A stretch of DNA of 42,307 bases from an uncultured Collinsella sp. (GCA_905198825.1 CAJKEF010000001.1:1-42307); one strand, 5' to 3'. Shown: positions 1-8,010, counted from the stretch's first letter. Program-made: numbers and translations. The notes: generated by a model not told the origin, from the letters alone.

Positions 1-93
1 GGCATAAGGTTTATCGCGAGTTCCGCACGAGCCGAAGGCCACTTAATGTGGCCTTCGTGCGAGCAGGACTGCCCGAGCAGGAAACCTTATGCC
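1..93. repeat. Long palindromic intergenic element, copy 1
   Basis: Perfect 12-base arms (1-12 and 82-93) enclose a core with GAGTTCCGCACG at 18-29, the palindrome GGCCACTTAATGTGGCC at 37-53 and CAGGACTG at 64-71. The same core, inverted and with unrelated arms, occurs at 20681-20813. The window starts at the first arm base, so the arm may be longer. It may end transcription of a gene to the left. Confidence 0.75.
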
Positions 94-288
94 CCGCCCC
101 TCCGGAGCCACACGGGAGGCATCGCTAAGTTATCCTCCGGCATTCAGAAAATCTAAGTGCCAAAAAATAAGATTTTTTGACTCTGTGTTGTATAACCCGC
201 CATTCGTGGGTACCATTCAACGCGTACGCAAACAAAAAGGGTTAATTCGCGTGGTATAACCGCGCGGCCCAAAAAGGAGGAGACAAGC
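94..288 (+). promoter_or_regulatory. groES upstream region
   Basis: An A/T-rich stretch carries a 7-bp inverted repeat (AAAATCT 148-154, AGATTTT 170-176), a TTGACT hexamer at 177-182 and two TATAAC hexamers at 191-196 and 255-260. A strong Shine-Dalgarno AAAGGAGG lies at 273-280. I see neither a CIRCE nor a clear HspR-type inverted repeat, so the heat-shock control is not identified and the promoter hexamers are tentative. Confidence 0.3.
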
Positions 289-582
289 ATGTCGTCTTTG
301 AAGCCGCTTGCAGATCGTGTTCTGGTCAAGCCCGACGAGGCCGAGCAGAAGACCGCTTCTGGTCTGTACATCGCCAGCAACGCTCAGGAGAAGCCGCAGC
401 GCGGCACCATCGTTGCCGTGGGCGCCGGCAAGGTCAACGACAAGGGTGAGCGCATCCCCATGGACGTCAAGGTTGGCGACGTTGTCATCTACGGTAAGTT
501 CGGTGGCAACGAGGTCAAGGTCGACGGCGAGAAGTATCTGCTGATGCGCGCCGACGACATCTACGCCGTCGTCGAGGCCTAG
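289..582 (+). CDS. groS: Co-chaperonin GroES
   Basis: GroES is the heptameric lid of the GroEL folding chamber in the cytoplasm. The 97-residue length is normal for the family. It opens with the typical LKPLADRVLVKPDEAEQKT and contains the mobile-loop stretch TASGLYIASNAQEKPQRG, then GTIVAVGAGK and a C-terminal DDIYAVVE. The ATG at 289 follows AAAGGAGG with good spacing. groEL follows after 96 bases in the same direction, the usual groESL operon. Confidence 0.97.
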   Translation: MSSLKPLADRVLVKPDEAEQKTASGLYIASNAQEKPQRGTIVAVGAGKVNDKGERIPMDVKVGDVVIYGKFGGNEVKVDGEKYLLMRADDIYAVVEA

Positions 583-678
583 TCTCGTCAGAATCTCTGA
601 TTCGTCTTTGAACGCGCCCGTCGCATAGGACTCGGAAGCGGCGACGCGAGTCACATTTCTTTTGGAGGATTACCCACT

Positions 679-2316
679 ATGGCAAAGAACATTACGTTCA
701 ACACCGATGCCCGCGCTAAGCTCGCCAAGGGCGTCAACACCCTGGCCGACGCCGTTACCGTCACCATGGGCCCCAAGGGCCGCTACGTTGCGCTGCAGCG
801 CACGTTCGGTGCCCCGACCATCACCAACGACGGCGTTTCCGTCGCTAAGGAGATCGAGCTCGAGGACAACATCGAGAACATGGGCGCCCAGCTGGTGAAG
901 GAGGTCGCCACCAAGACCAACGACACCGTGGGTGACGGCACCACCACCGCAACCCTGCTCGCTCAGGCTATCGTCAACGACGGTCTGCGCAACGTTGCCG
1001 CTGGCGCCAACCCGCTGGCCATCCGTCGCGGCATCGACAAGGCCGTCAACGCCGCCGTCGCCGAGATGAAGAAGCAGGCCAAGCCGGTCGAGACCAAGGA
1101 GCAGATCGCTTCCGTCGGTACCATCTCTGCCGGTGACCCCGAGGTCGGCGAGAAGATCGCCGAGGCCATGGAGGTCGTGGGCAAGGACGGCGTCATCACC
1201 GTCGAGGATTCCCAGACGTTCGACATCACCATCGACACCGTCGAGGGTATGCAGTTCGACAAGGGCTATGTCTCCGCTTACTTCGTCACGGATAACGACC
1301 GCATGGAGGCCGTGATGAAGGATCCGTACATCCTCATCACCGATCAGAAGATCTCCAGCGTCCAGGACATCATGCCCGTTCTCGAGGCTGTCCAGCGCGC
1401 TGGCCGTGGCCTGCTCATCATCGCTGAGGACATCGACGGCGAGGCTCTGCCCACCCTCGTCCTCAACAAGATCCGTGGTGCCCTCAACGTCTGCGCCGTC
1501 AAGGCTCCGGGCTACGGCGATCGCCGAAAGCGCATCCTCGAGGACATCGCTGTCCTCACCGGTGGTCAGGCCGCTCTGGACGAGCTGGGCGTGAAGGTTG
1601 CTGACATCACTGCCGATATGCTCGGTACCGCTAAGTCCGTCACCATCTCCAAGGACAACACCGTCGTCGTCGGCGGCGCTGGCTCCAAGGAGGCCATCGA
1701 CGCCCGTATCGCTCAGATCAAGGGCGAGATGGAGAACACCACCTCTGACTTCGACCGCGAGAAGCTCCAGGAGCGCCTGGCCAAGCTCTCCGGTGGCGTT
1801 GCCGTCATCAAGGTCGGCGCTGCTACCGAGTCCGAGCTCAAGGAGATCAAGCACCGCGTCGAGGACGCCCTGCAGGCTACCCGCGCTGCTGTCGAGGAGG
1901 GCATCGTCGCCGGCGGTGGTGTCGCCTTCATGGACGCTGCTCCTGCGCTCGACGCTGTCGAGATCGACGACCCCGAGGAGAAGATCGGCGTCGACATCGT
2001 CAAGAAGGCTCTGACCGCTCCGGTCGCTACCATCGCCAAGAACGCTGGCTTTGAGGGCGCCGTCGTGGTCGACAAGGTTGCCGAGCTGCCCGCCGGCCAG
2101 GGTCTCAACTCTGCCAACGGCGAGTGGGGCGACATGATCGAGATGGGCGTCCTCGACCCCGTCAAGGTCAGCCGCGTCACCCTGCAGAACGCTGCTTCTG
2201 TCGCCAGCCTGATCCTCATCACCGAGGCTACCGTCTCCGATGTGCCCAAGAACACTCAGCTTGAGGACGCTATCGCTGCTGCTACCGCTGGTCAGCAGGG
2301 CGGCGGTATGTACTAA
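679..2316 (+). CDS. groL: Chaperonin GroEL
   Basis: ATP-driven 60-kDa chaperonin that works with the GroES encoded upstream. The 545-residue length is standard. It shows the ATP-site motif GDGTTTAT near residue 86, NTDARAKLAKGVN at the start, LEDNIENMGAQLVKEVA and the C-terminal signature region AAVEEGIVAGGGVAF. The tail is a short Gly/Met stretch (GGGMY). GGAGG at 664-668 precedes the ATG. It ends before a strong hairpin at 2393-2437 and the IS110 element. Confidence 0.98.
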   Translation: MAKNITFNTDARAKLAKGVNTLADAVTVTMGPKGRYVALQRTFGAPTITNDGVSVAKEIELEDNIENMGAQLVKEVATKTNDTVGDGTTTATLLAQAIVNDGLRNVAAGANPLAIRRGIDKAVNAAVAEMKKQAKPVETKEQIASVGTISAGDPEVGEKIAEAMEVVGKDGVITVEDSQTFDITIDTVEGMQFDKGYVSAYFVTDNDRMEAVMKDPYILITDQKISSVQDIMPVLEAVQRAGRGLLIIAEDIDGEALPTLVLNKIRGALNVCAVKAPGYGDRRKRILEDIAVLTGGQAALDELGVKVADITADMLGTAKSVTISKDNTVVVGGAGSKEAIDARIAQIKGEMENTTSDFDREKLQERLAKLSGGVAVIKVGAATESELKEIKHRVEDALQATRAAVEEGIVAGGGVAFMDAAPALDAVEIDDPEEKIGVDIVKKALTAPVATIAKNAGFEGAVVVDKVAELPAGQGLNSANGEWGDMIEMGVLDPVKVSRVTLQNAASVASLILITEATVSDVPKNTQLEDAIAAATAGQQGGGMY

Positions 2317-2392
2317 GGCCGACAAGGTCTAGAACTCCCACCGGGAATCCGGGGGCGTGACGGGGGTTTCTCTCCGGAACGTCCTCGGACAT

Positions 2393-2437
2393 GCAAAGAG
2401 GCTCCGCATCGCGCTTCGCGCTGCGGAGCCTCTTTGC
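2393..2437. terminator. Terminator hairpin after groEL
   Basis: A perfect 15-bp stem (2393-2407 with 2423-2437) ends in GCCTCTTTGC. It lies between groEL and the convergent transposase and may serve both directions. The T-run is short, so part of the role could be as a structured target for the neighbouring IS110 element, a family often found beside hairpins. Confidence 0.6.
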
Positions 2438-2449
2438 GTCCTGACGCTC

Positions 2450-3739
2450 CTATTTGGCAAGGTGTTTTTTAGAATCCATTTTGCGCTCGGCCTCGAAGGC
2501 TTGCCTGTCCCAATCGAGCGGAAGTCCGGCCTCGACCCATGCCTCGTAGGCCCTCCTTATGGGCTTGAGCTCCCTTTGGCCCCTCTCCAGCATCGAGATG
2601 TACTTCTCGCTGGTTCCCAATATGGACGCCGCCCTCACCTGGCTGACCCTCGCCGCGCGCCTGGCCGCCACGAGCCCCGAGGCGTCCTCGGGCCTCCTGA
2701 CCTCGTGCGGGCGCATCAGCGCCCGGTACGCCTCCCTGGCCACGTAGCGCTTGAGGCACCTCATGACCTCCCTGTCGCTCTTCCCCCGCGCCCTGGCCCT
2801 CTCGGCGTACTCGGCGGTCTCGGGGTCGCGCATGACCCTCTGCCTCGCGATCTCGTGCAGAGCGCTGTTCGCCTGCCGGTCGCCGCCCCTGTTGAGCCTG
2901 TGCCTCACGGTCTTGCCGCTCGAGGCGGGGATTGGGCAGGCCCCGCATATCGCCGCGAACGACGCCTCGGAGCGCAGCCTGCCCGGGTTGTCCCCGGCCG
3001 CGACCGCGAGCTTGGCCGCGCTCACGGGCCCGCACCCGTACATCGCCAGCAGCGCGGGGCAGTTCTCCTCCAGGGACGCCTCGATCGCGCGCTCCATGTC
3101 GAGCGCCGCGTCGCGCGCCGCCGCCCACAGGTCCGCCAGCGCGCCGAGCGCGGCGCCCAGCGCGCCCTCGGCGCGCACGGAGGGGAGCTCCTCCATCAGC
3201 CTCGGCCCCGCCATCCCGCGGAACCTCGACCTGAGCCCCTCCGGGGCGGTGGTGAGCAGCGACCTCGCGGTGTTGATCGCCGAGGTCCGCGCCTTCACCG
3301 CCCCGGAGCGCGCCGCGAGCATGCAGCGCACCCCGTCGACCCACCCGTCCTGGCTCTTGGGGGTCCCGAGCTTCGAGCCGGACATCGCCGCGCGGGCGGC
3401 CCTCTCCGCGTCCGACTCGTCGCACTTCCCCTGCCCCGGGCGCCTCCTCTGCGTCCTCGCCGGGGAGAGCGCCTCGCGCACGGGCATCCCCAGCGACGCG
3501 AGGTGCCTGGTGAGGCCCGCCCCGTAGGACGACGTCCCCTCCATCGCGACGCAGGCCGGCTCCCCGGCCGCCGCGATCGCCCCGGCGAGCGCCTCGTAGC
3601 CCGCCGCGTCGGCGGGGAACCGGCGGGACAGGACCTTGCGGCCCCTCCAGTCCAGGACGCACAGCCAGTGCGAGTCGGCGTGGGTGTCGACCCCGCAGAA
3701 GACCGGCCCGCGGGCGCCGGGTGTCGATTCGTTTTGCAT
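2450..3739 (-). CDS. IS110 family transposase with C-terminal helix-turn-helix
   Basis: A DEDD-type recombinase of 429 residues. The N-terminal RuvC-like half starts VFCGVDTHADSHW (Asp near residue 18), followed by AMEGTSSYG and a GKCDESDAERAA stretch. The second half has the Transposase_20 region (CGPVSAAKLA through CGACPIPASSGKT and NRGGDRQANSALHEIA), which carries the conserved serine region of the family. After about residue 340 comes a segment not usual in IS110: LVAARRAARVSQVRAASILG then SEKYISMLERGQRE, an XRE-like helix-turn-helix. Start is ATG at 3739 with GGAG nine bases upstream. It appears intact and is GC-rich relative to the host genes, suggesting recent arrival. Confidence 0.9.
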   Translation of the reverse strand: MQNESTPGARGPVFCGVDTHADSHWLCVLDWRGRKVLSRRFPADAAGYEALAGAIAAAGEPACVAMEGTSSYGAGLTRHLASLGMPVREALSPARTQRRRPGQGKCDESDAERAARAAMSGSKLGTPKSQDGWVDGVRCMLAARSGAVKARTSAINTARSLLTTAPEGLRSRFRGMAGPRLMEELPSVRAEGALGAALGALADLWAAARDAALDMERAIEASLEENCPALLAMYGCGPVSAAKLAVAAGDNPGRLRSEASFAAICGACPIPASSGKTVRHRLNRGGDRQANSALHEIARQRVMRDPETAEYAERARARGKSDREVMRCLKRYVAREAYRALMRPHEVRRPEDASGLVAARRAARVSQVRAASILGTSEKYISMLERGQRELKPIRRAYEAWVEAGLPLDWDRQAFEAERKMDSKKHLAK

Positions 3740-4000
3740 GTCTCGCTCCGTTCTTTCCGTGCTCGCCTGGACCGGGCAGACGGCACACTGACGGGGCGCG
3801 ATAGAATGCGGTTGTTCGGGTCCGCGGTATCGCTCCATGCTCCTATTAGGTCATGCGGCGGTCTCGGCTCGCCGCGGCCCGCGCGGGACATGTCAGGAAA
3901 CGAGGGCAGCCCTGTGGGCGCCAGCGGAATGTGGGGTCACCGCGCGGTCCGCATCTGATGGTGTCGACGTCAATGGTATACGGGTGCACCATCGACGTCT
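3740..4000 (-). ncRNA. Candidate bridge (guide) RNA region of the IS110 element
   Basis: IS110-group elements are known to encode a structured noncoding RNA in the long end next to the transposase start, which pairs with target and donor DNA. Here the stretch 5' of the transposase lacks a convincing gene and contains inverted repeats, for example GATGGTG near 3957 with CACCATC near 3988. Position and orientation fit. The RNA's loops and ends cannot be folded reliably by eye. Confidence 0.35.
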
Positions 4001-4121
4001 TCAATACAGAAGATATCAGTGCGGAGTGTTCTGAAAAGTAACACCAGGGCGGGCCCTACGTTAACTCGGCAGGGGGAGTGCGATTCCCTGATCGCTCGCT
4101 TAATCTGATAGGGAATTGTGT

Positions 4122-4176
4122 GAGGCCGGAGCCTTGGCTCCGGCCTCCCCATATAGGGGCTCGGCAAAGCCGAGCC
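4122..4176. repeat. Two adjacent perfect hairpins
   Basis: The first is a 12-bp perfect stem with a TT centre (4122-4147, arms GAGGCCGGAGCC). The second is GGCTCGGC-aaa-GCCGAGCC (4158-4176). Neither is followed by a T-run, so ordinary termination is doubtful. They lie between the IS110 end and the nested palindrome at 4238-4362. Confidence 0.7.
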
Positions 4177-4237
4177 ACCAAATTTATATCAGCTCTCAGA
4201 ACATGTTTGAGAACGGTGCCTGGAGTACGTGGACGTA

Positions 4238-4362
4238 GGGCCGGAACGGGGTCAGCTTCCCAACGCATTCCGCAGGGGGCGGTACATTTTGTAGCGCGAA
4301 GCGCGAATCAAAATGTACCGCATGCCCGAGGACGCGTTGGGAAGCTGACCCCGCTCCGGCCC
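4238..4362. repeat. Nested palindrome element
   Basis: Outer arms of 29 bases (4238-4266 and 4334-4362) match at 28 positions. Inside them a second perfect 13-bp stem (GCGGTACATTTTG 4279-4291 with 4309-4321) closes a 17-base loop. The structure makes a very stable cruciform or RNA hairpin with no coding capacity. It has no T-tract and sits about 40 bases upstream of the tRNA-Leu promoter. Confidence 0.75.
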
Positions 4363-4400
4363 GAACATAAGCGTCTACCAGTGCATTTACAAATTCGTAA

Positions 4401-4449
4401 ACTTTTTTCAAAAAAGTGCTTGCGCAGTTCTCGAAACATAGGTTATTAT
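4401..4449 (+). promoter_or_regulatory. tRNA-Leu promoter with upstream A/T palindrome
   Basis: TTGCGC at 4420-4425, a 17-base spacer, then TTATTA at 4443-4448. Directly upstream is the palindrome ACTTTTTTcAAAAAAGT (4401-4417). The same arrangement precedes the tRNA promoters at 7875 and 10231. Confidence 0.75.
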
Positions 4450-4506
4450 CTTCCTCGTTGAACGCGCGGGTTCAACAAAACGAACCGCGAATCAACAACA
4501 TAGCAT

Positions 4507-4596
4507 GTCGGAGTGGCGGAATTGGCAGACGCGCTAGCTTGAGGTGCTAGTGACCGCTTTTTGGTCATGCGGGTTCAAGTCCCGCCTCCGACACCA
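4507..4596 (+). tRNA. tRNA-Leu (GAG)
   Basis: The acceptor stem GTCGGAG pairs with CTCCGAC, and the 3' CCA is encoded. The anticodon loop TTGAGGT between CTAGC and GCTAG gives anticodon GAG. A long variable arm (class II) and the T-loop GGTTCAAGTCC are present. Confidence 0.95.
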
Positions 4597-4607
4597 TCGC
4601 ATTTGAG

Positions 4608-4630
4608 AAGCCTCTTCGGAGGCTTTTTTG
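4608..4630 (+). terminator. Terminator after tRNA-Leu
   Basis: Stem AAGCCTC-ttcg-GAGGCTT followed by TTTTTG. It lies only 25 bases before the next gene, so the phosphatase operon must rely on read-through or on a promoter I cannot see. Confidence 0.85.
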
Positions 4631-4655
4631 TTACCGATAGACGGTGAGGTTCACG

Positions 4656-7001
4656 ATGGAAACGCTTGAGCGCAACGAGTGGGCGGACGTTGCCCAACTG
4701 GTCGAGATCACGAGCGATGCTGTCATCATTTGTGAGCTCGACGGAACCATTCTGCATGTGAATAACCGCTTGCTCGACTTGATGTGCGAGGAGCGTTCCG
4801 ATGTGATCAACGGGGACGTTAAAGACCTCTTGTACTCATCAGCATTTGAACGCGCGTCAGAGCATCGTCTTCCTTTTGAGACCAATGGAACCGAGAGCGA
4901 GTTGATGCTCAAGCTGAGTGACGGCTCCTTTATTCCCGTCTTGGTTTGTGCCGGCTCGGTTACACCGCCTCGTATTTTTGGGCGCCGCGCGCCGCGTGTT
5001 CTGGTGGCGCTTCATAGCATCGAAGAGCAGTACTCGCACGACCGCCAGCTCAAGCGTGCGCTTTCGGAGCTTAGAGTGGCGAATAAGCGCCTTTCGGGCA
5101 CTTTGTCGGTCATTATGAGCACGGTGGGCTCCGATGAGCTGCCTAGTTTGTTAGATACCGTTTTGAACCAGCTTGTAGGAACGCTCGATGCTTCGGGTGC
5201 CGCTATTTATTTTTCTGAGAGCGGCGGTTTTAAGCTTCGCGGTGTTTCCAAGGAGCTGCACGACAGCTACCTGCCCGAGTTTTTGCCGTATGGCGCTGGC
5301 ATTCCGACGTATGTGCTTCGCGAGTCGCGTGCCTGTCGTTTGTCGATTCAACAGGACCTTGAGGGTGATAGGGCTGCCTCCGGTATGTTCATGGACCTGG
5401 ACAATCGTTCTAAGCACCTGTTGCGCGTGCAGGATATGCCTCCGTACCGCAGCGAGATCTGTCTTCCCGTTTTTTACGGTACGCAGATCCTTGGCGTGCT
5501 GGAAGTTGGTTGGAAACGCCCCCAGGCACCGCTCGCCTATGACGTTAATGTACTCGAGGTCATTTGCGATTACCTGTCTATCCAGCTGGTCGGCATGGCA
5601 TCGAGCCTTCGCTCTCGTCGCACGGCCGAGCTCGGCCGCTCGCTCAATGTCTTACGTGATGAGTTGTTTACCTTTCTAGACGATTCCGCTGCGGCTACCC
5701 AGGCGGTATCGTCCGAGATTTGCAATATGCTCAACTGTCATTTTTGCCCTGTTGAGTATGACGCCAGTCTGGACGCCTACGTCATAGATTTTGAAGGCGG
5801 CAGTCGCGTTGCTTTGCCGGACGATCCCGAGAAACTTTTCTTTTCCACGACGGCGCCAGCGGCACGTTTGGGGGTTGGCTCTGATGGCTTTGAGGCGTCT
5901 GTTTTGGGCGGCACGAGTGCCGAGGATCTTAAACACGTCCGTATAACTCGCGTTGACGAATCGATGCCTATGGGAGGCTGGCTTAGGGCGCATGGTCTGC
6001 CTTGCCAGGGTCTCTACGTCGACACCGGCATCGAGGCGGGGCGCCCGCGCTCTGAGGGTGATGGCAAGCACAGCAACGACGCGATCGTTCCTGCTTCTGT
6101 TGCGAAAGGCCCGACGACGCGCGCGCTGCTGCTTCGTGACGGTAGTCAAGAGCCGATTGATGACCTTGAATATGACTACTTGGTGCACTTGGCGCATGAC
6201 TTTGAACTGATCTACGAGGGCGAATCTCAAAAGCGCGAGGAGCGCCATATCGCTCAGACCCTCCAGATTGGCATGAGAAATTCGCTTGGTGACGTTCCGG
6301 GTATCGCGACCGATTCGGTATACCTTTCGGCAACGAATTCGGCGTTGGTCGGCGGCGACTTTTATACGCTCGTCCGTCTTCCCGACGATTGCGCCGTTAT
6401 GATTTTGGGCGATGTATCCGGCAAAGGAATCGAGGCGGCGTCGATGTCAGCGCTCGTCAAGACGGCGCTGACGGCCTATGCCTGGGAGGGTGCGGGGCCC
6501 GCCCGTATGGCCCGCTCGCTCAATAGCATGCTCATGGGCTTTTCGAGAGTCGAGACGTTCGTGACGGCGTTTATCGCCAAGATTGATCTTAAAGCGGGTC
6601 GCGCTACCTATTGCTCTGCGGGACATCCTCCCACTATGGTCATTAGACCGTCGTCGACGCCGCTTGGCGGTGGAGAAACCCGAGGGGGAGAAGTGGAGCT
6701 CCTTGGGTGCCAATCGGGCGTGATCGGTGCCTTTGAGAGCATGGTGTACGAGACAGGCGTGTTTACGTTCGCTCCTGGTGACATGCTATTCATGTATACC
6801 GACGGAACAATCGAAGCACGTGATCGCTCGGGTGCTTTCTTTGGCGAGCAGCGCCTTCGTGACCTTCTGCTCTCTGTCTCGGGTGAGGGCGTATCGGGAA
6901 TCTGCGGTAAGGTCTTGGGAGAGCTTGACCGCTTTACCGAGTCGGCGCTGGACGATGACATCGCGCTGGTTTCCCTTGAGTTTTTACGGGGTCGATCGTA
7001 G
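4656..7001 (+). CDS. PAS-GAF-PP2C (SpoIIE/RsbU-type) serine phosphatase
   Basis: A 781-residue sensor phosphatase that likely dephosphorylates a STAS antagonist to release a sigma factor. An N-terminal PAS-like domain (about 10-110, DAVIICELDGTILHVNN) is followed by a GAF-like domain (about 140-315), a variable middle, and a C-terminal PP2C domain (about 545-775) with GGDFY, GDVSGKG, SAGHPP, TDGTIEARD and DDIALV, so the metal-binding aspartates are present. No membrane segment is seen, so it should sense a cytoplasmic signal. ATG at 4656 is preferred because GGTGAGG lies 7 bases upstream; a GTG at 4644 is possible. The partner STAS/kinase gene follows 81 bases later. Confidence 0.88.
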   Translation: METLERNEWADVAQLVEITSDAVIICELDGTILHVNNRLLDLMCEERSDVINGDVKDLLYSSAFERASEHRLPFETNGTESELMLKLSDGSFIPVLVCAGSVTPPRIFGRRAPRVLVALHSIEEQYSHDRQLKRALSELRVANKRLSGTLSVIMSTVGSDELPSLLDTVLNQLVGTLDASGAAIYFSESGGFKLRGVSKELHDSYLPEFLPYGAGIPTYVLRESRACRLSIQQDLEGDRAASGMFMDLDNRSKHLLRVQDMPPYRSEICLPVFYGTQILGVLEVGWKRPQAPLAYDVNVLEVICDYLSIQLVGMASSLRSRRTAELGRSLNVLRDELFTFLDDSAAATQAVSSEICNMLNCHFCPVEYDASLDAYVIDFEGGSRVALPDDPEKLFFSTTAPAARLGVGSDGFEASVLGGTSAEDLKHVRITRVDESMPMGGWLRAHGLPCQGLYVDTGIEAGRPRSEGDGKHSNDAIVPASVAKGPTTRALLLRDGSQEPIDDLEYDYLVHLAHDFELIYEGESQKREERHIAQTLQIGMRNSLGDVPGIATDSVYLSATNSALVGGDFYTLVRLPDDCAVMILGDVSGKGIEAASMSALVKTALTAYAWEGAGPARMARSLNSMLMGFSRVETFVTAFIAKIDLKAGRATYCSAGHPPTMVIRPSSTPLGGGETRGGEVELLGCQSGVIGAFESMVYETGVFTFAPGDMLFMYTDGTIEARDRSGAFFGEQRLRDLLLSVSGEGVSGICGKVLGELDRFTESALDDDIALVSLEFLRGRS

Positions 7002-7082
7002 ACCGCGATGCTTGACGGGCAAAATCTGCGCGGTTGCAGATACGTATGCATCGAGCGAGCTCTTTTGGGGAACCATGGTCGT

Positions 7083-7829
7083 ATGAATGAGTGGAATGAC
7101 ATAGCGGTTCTGACGCCACCGGGTGATGTCGACATCGCCTCGGTGTCCGTGCTGCGCCGACGGTTGGATAATTTGATCGACCGGGGCGTGCGTCGCGTTG
7201 TCATCAATTGCCAAGCTGTGGGCTTTATCGACTCGACGGGTTTGGCGTTTTTGCTTACACGCGCCAGAGAGCTCATGAGGCGAGAGGGCCTGCTTTCGCT
7301 CGTTAACGCCTCCGATGAGGTCATTCGCTTTTTGGAGATTGCCCGACTTGTCGACATCCTTCATGTTGCGGGTCCGGCGCGTGAGTCGATTCCCGCTATT
7401 CCGGTGGGAGAGTTGCCACGATGGAGCAAGAGCGTCGAGGTCCGACAGGGTATCGAGAATCTTCCATACTATCGACATCGCATCGCCGAACTCCTTGAAT
7501 CGCTTCCGTTGCGCCGCGACGAGCGCTACGATGTCGCGTTGGCGTCGGGGGAGGCGCTGGGTAATGCCTATGACCATGCGGGCGGTATCGGGTGCGTCCT
7601 GACGGTTCAGGCCTATGGCGATCGCGTCGTGGTTGAGGTGCTTGATCGGGGTGCCGGCTATTCTATCGATGGAGCGAGCGAACCGGTCGCATCTGAGGAA
7701 CGCGGCCGTGGTATCAAGCTTATGCGTATGCTCGTCGATAACGTGGAGGTTGCTCGTCGCACAGACGGCACCGGCACGCGCGTGCAGATGGTGAAGCTAT
7801 TTAGCGGAGCACTGGAATCGCGTGCCTAG
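7083..7829 (+). CDS. STAS antagonist fused to anti-sigma histidine-kinase-like domain
   Basis: A 248-residue fusion of two parts of a partner-switching switch that are normally separate proteins. Residues 1-100 are a SpoIIAA-like STAS domain with the phosphorylatable serine in FIDSTGLAFL (Ser51). Residues about 125-245 are a SpoIIAB/RsbW-like kinase with the N-box EALGNAYDHA (Glu157, Asn161), DRGAG (Asp188) and GRGIKLM. The presumed phosphatase is encoded just upstream. ATG at 7083 fits the STAS start and has GGGGA upstream; an in-frame ATG at 7008 would add 25 unconvincing residues. No sigma factor gene is adjacent, so the target is unknown. Confidence 0.85.
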   Translation: MNEWNDIAVLTPPGDVDIASVSVLRRRLDNLIDRGVRRVVINCQAVGFIDSTGLAFLLTRARELMRREGLLSLVNASDEVIRFLEIARLVDILHVAGPARESIPAIPVGELPRWSKSVEVRQGIENLPYYRHRIAELLESLPLRRDERYDVALASGEALGNAYDHAGGIGCVLTVQAYGDRVVVEVLDRGAGYSIDGASEPVASEERGRGIKLMRMLVDNVEVARRTDGTGTRVQMVKLFSGALESRA

Positions 7830-7874
7830 CCAATCGCTTTAGCGCGTTTAGCCACCAAGAACACGCGGCCGGCA

Positions 7875-7922
7875 ACTTTTTTGAAAAAAGTACTTGCGTC
7901 TTTTGGATAACTCGCGTAAATT
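7875..7922 (+). promoter_or_regulatory. Promoter of the tRNA-Gly/Cys/Gly cluster
   Basis: TTGCGT at 7894-7899, a 17-base spacer and TAAATT at 7917-7922, preceded by the perfect palindrome ACTTTTTTGAAAAAAGT (7875-7891). Same design as at 4401 and 10231. Confidence 0.78.
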
Positions 7923-7934
7923 AATAACCCGCAA

Positions 7935-8010
7935 GCGGACATGGCTCAGTTGGTAGAGCACAACCTTGCCAAGGTTGGGGTCGCGGGTTCGAGCCCCGTT
8001 GTCCGCTCCA
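7935..8010 (+). tRNA. tRNA-Gly (GCC), copy 1
   Basis: Acceptor GCGGACA pairs with TGTCCGC, CCA is encoded, and the anticodon loop TTGCCAA gives GCC. Identical copies are at 8161 and 10290. Confidence 0.96.

Larger units (their letters stand above)
2438..4020 (-). mobile_element. IS110-group insertion sequence, ends approximate
   Basis: The element is defined by the intact IS110-type transposase at 2450-3739 and a noncoding stretch of about 250 bases on its 5' side (3740-about 4000). Only about 12 bases separate the transposase stop from the groEL hairpin, so the long noncoding end is upstream of the gene, which fits IS110 rather than IS1111. GC content of the gene is clearly above that of its neighbours. 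IS110 elements lack classic terminal inverted repeats and target duplications, so I cannot set exact ends from this copy. Confidence 0.6.

Noticed and set aside
670..2325. Long minus-strand open frame opposite groEL
   Set aside because: It mirrors groEL codon structure in a GC-rich gene and has no domain or RBS. groEL on the plus strand is certain.
2357..3958. Long plus-strand open frame opposite the transposase
   Set aside because: Arg/Pro/Ala-rich low-complexity translation typical of the complement of a high-GC gene; the minus-strand transposase has all family motifs.
4238..4362. CRISPR or intrinsic terminator
   Set aside because: There are no regularly spaced direct repeats, and the palindrome lacks a T-tract.
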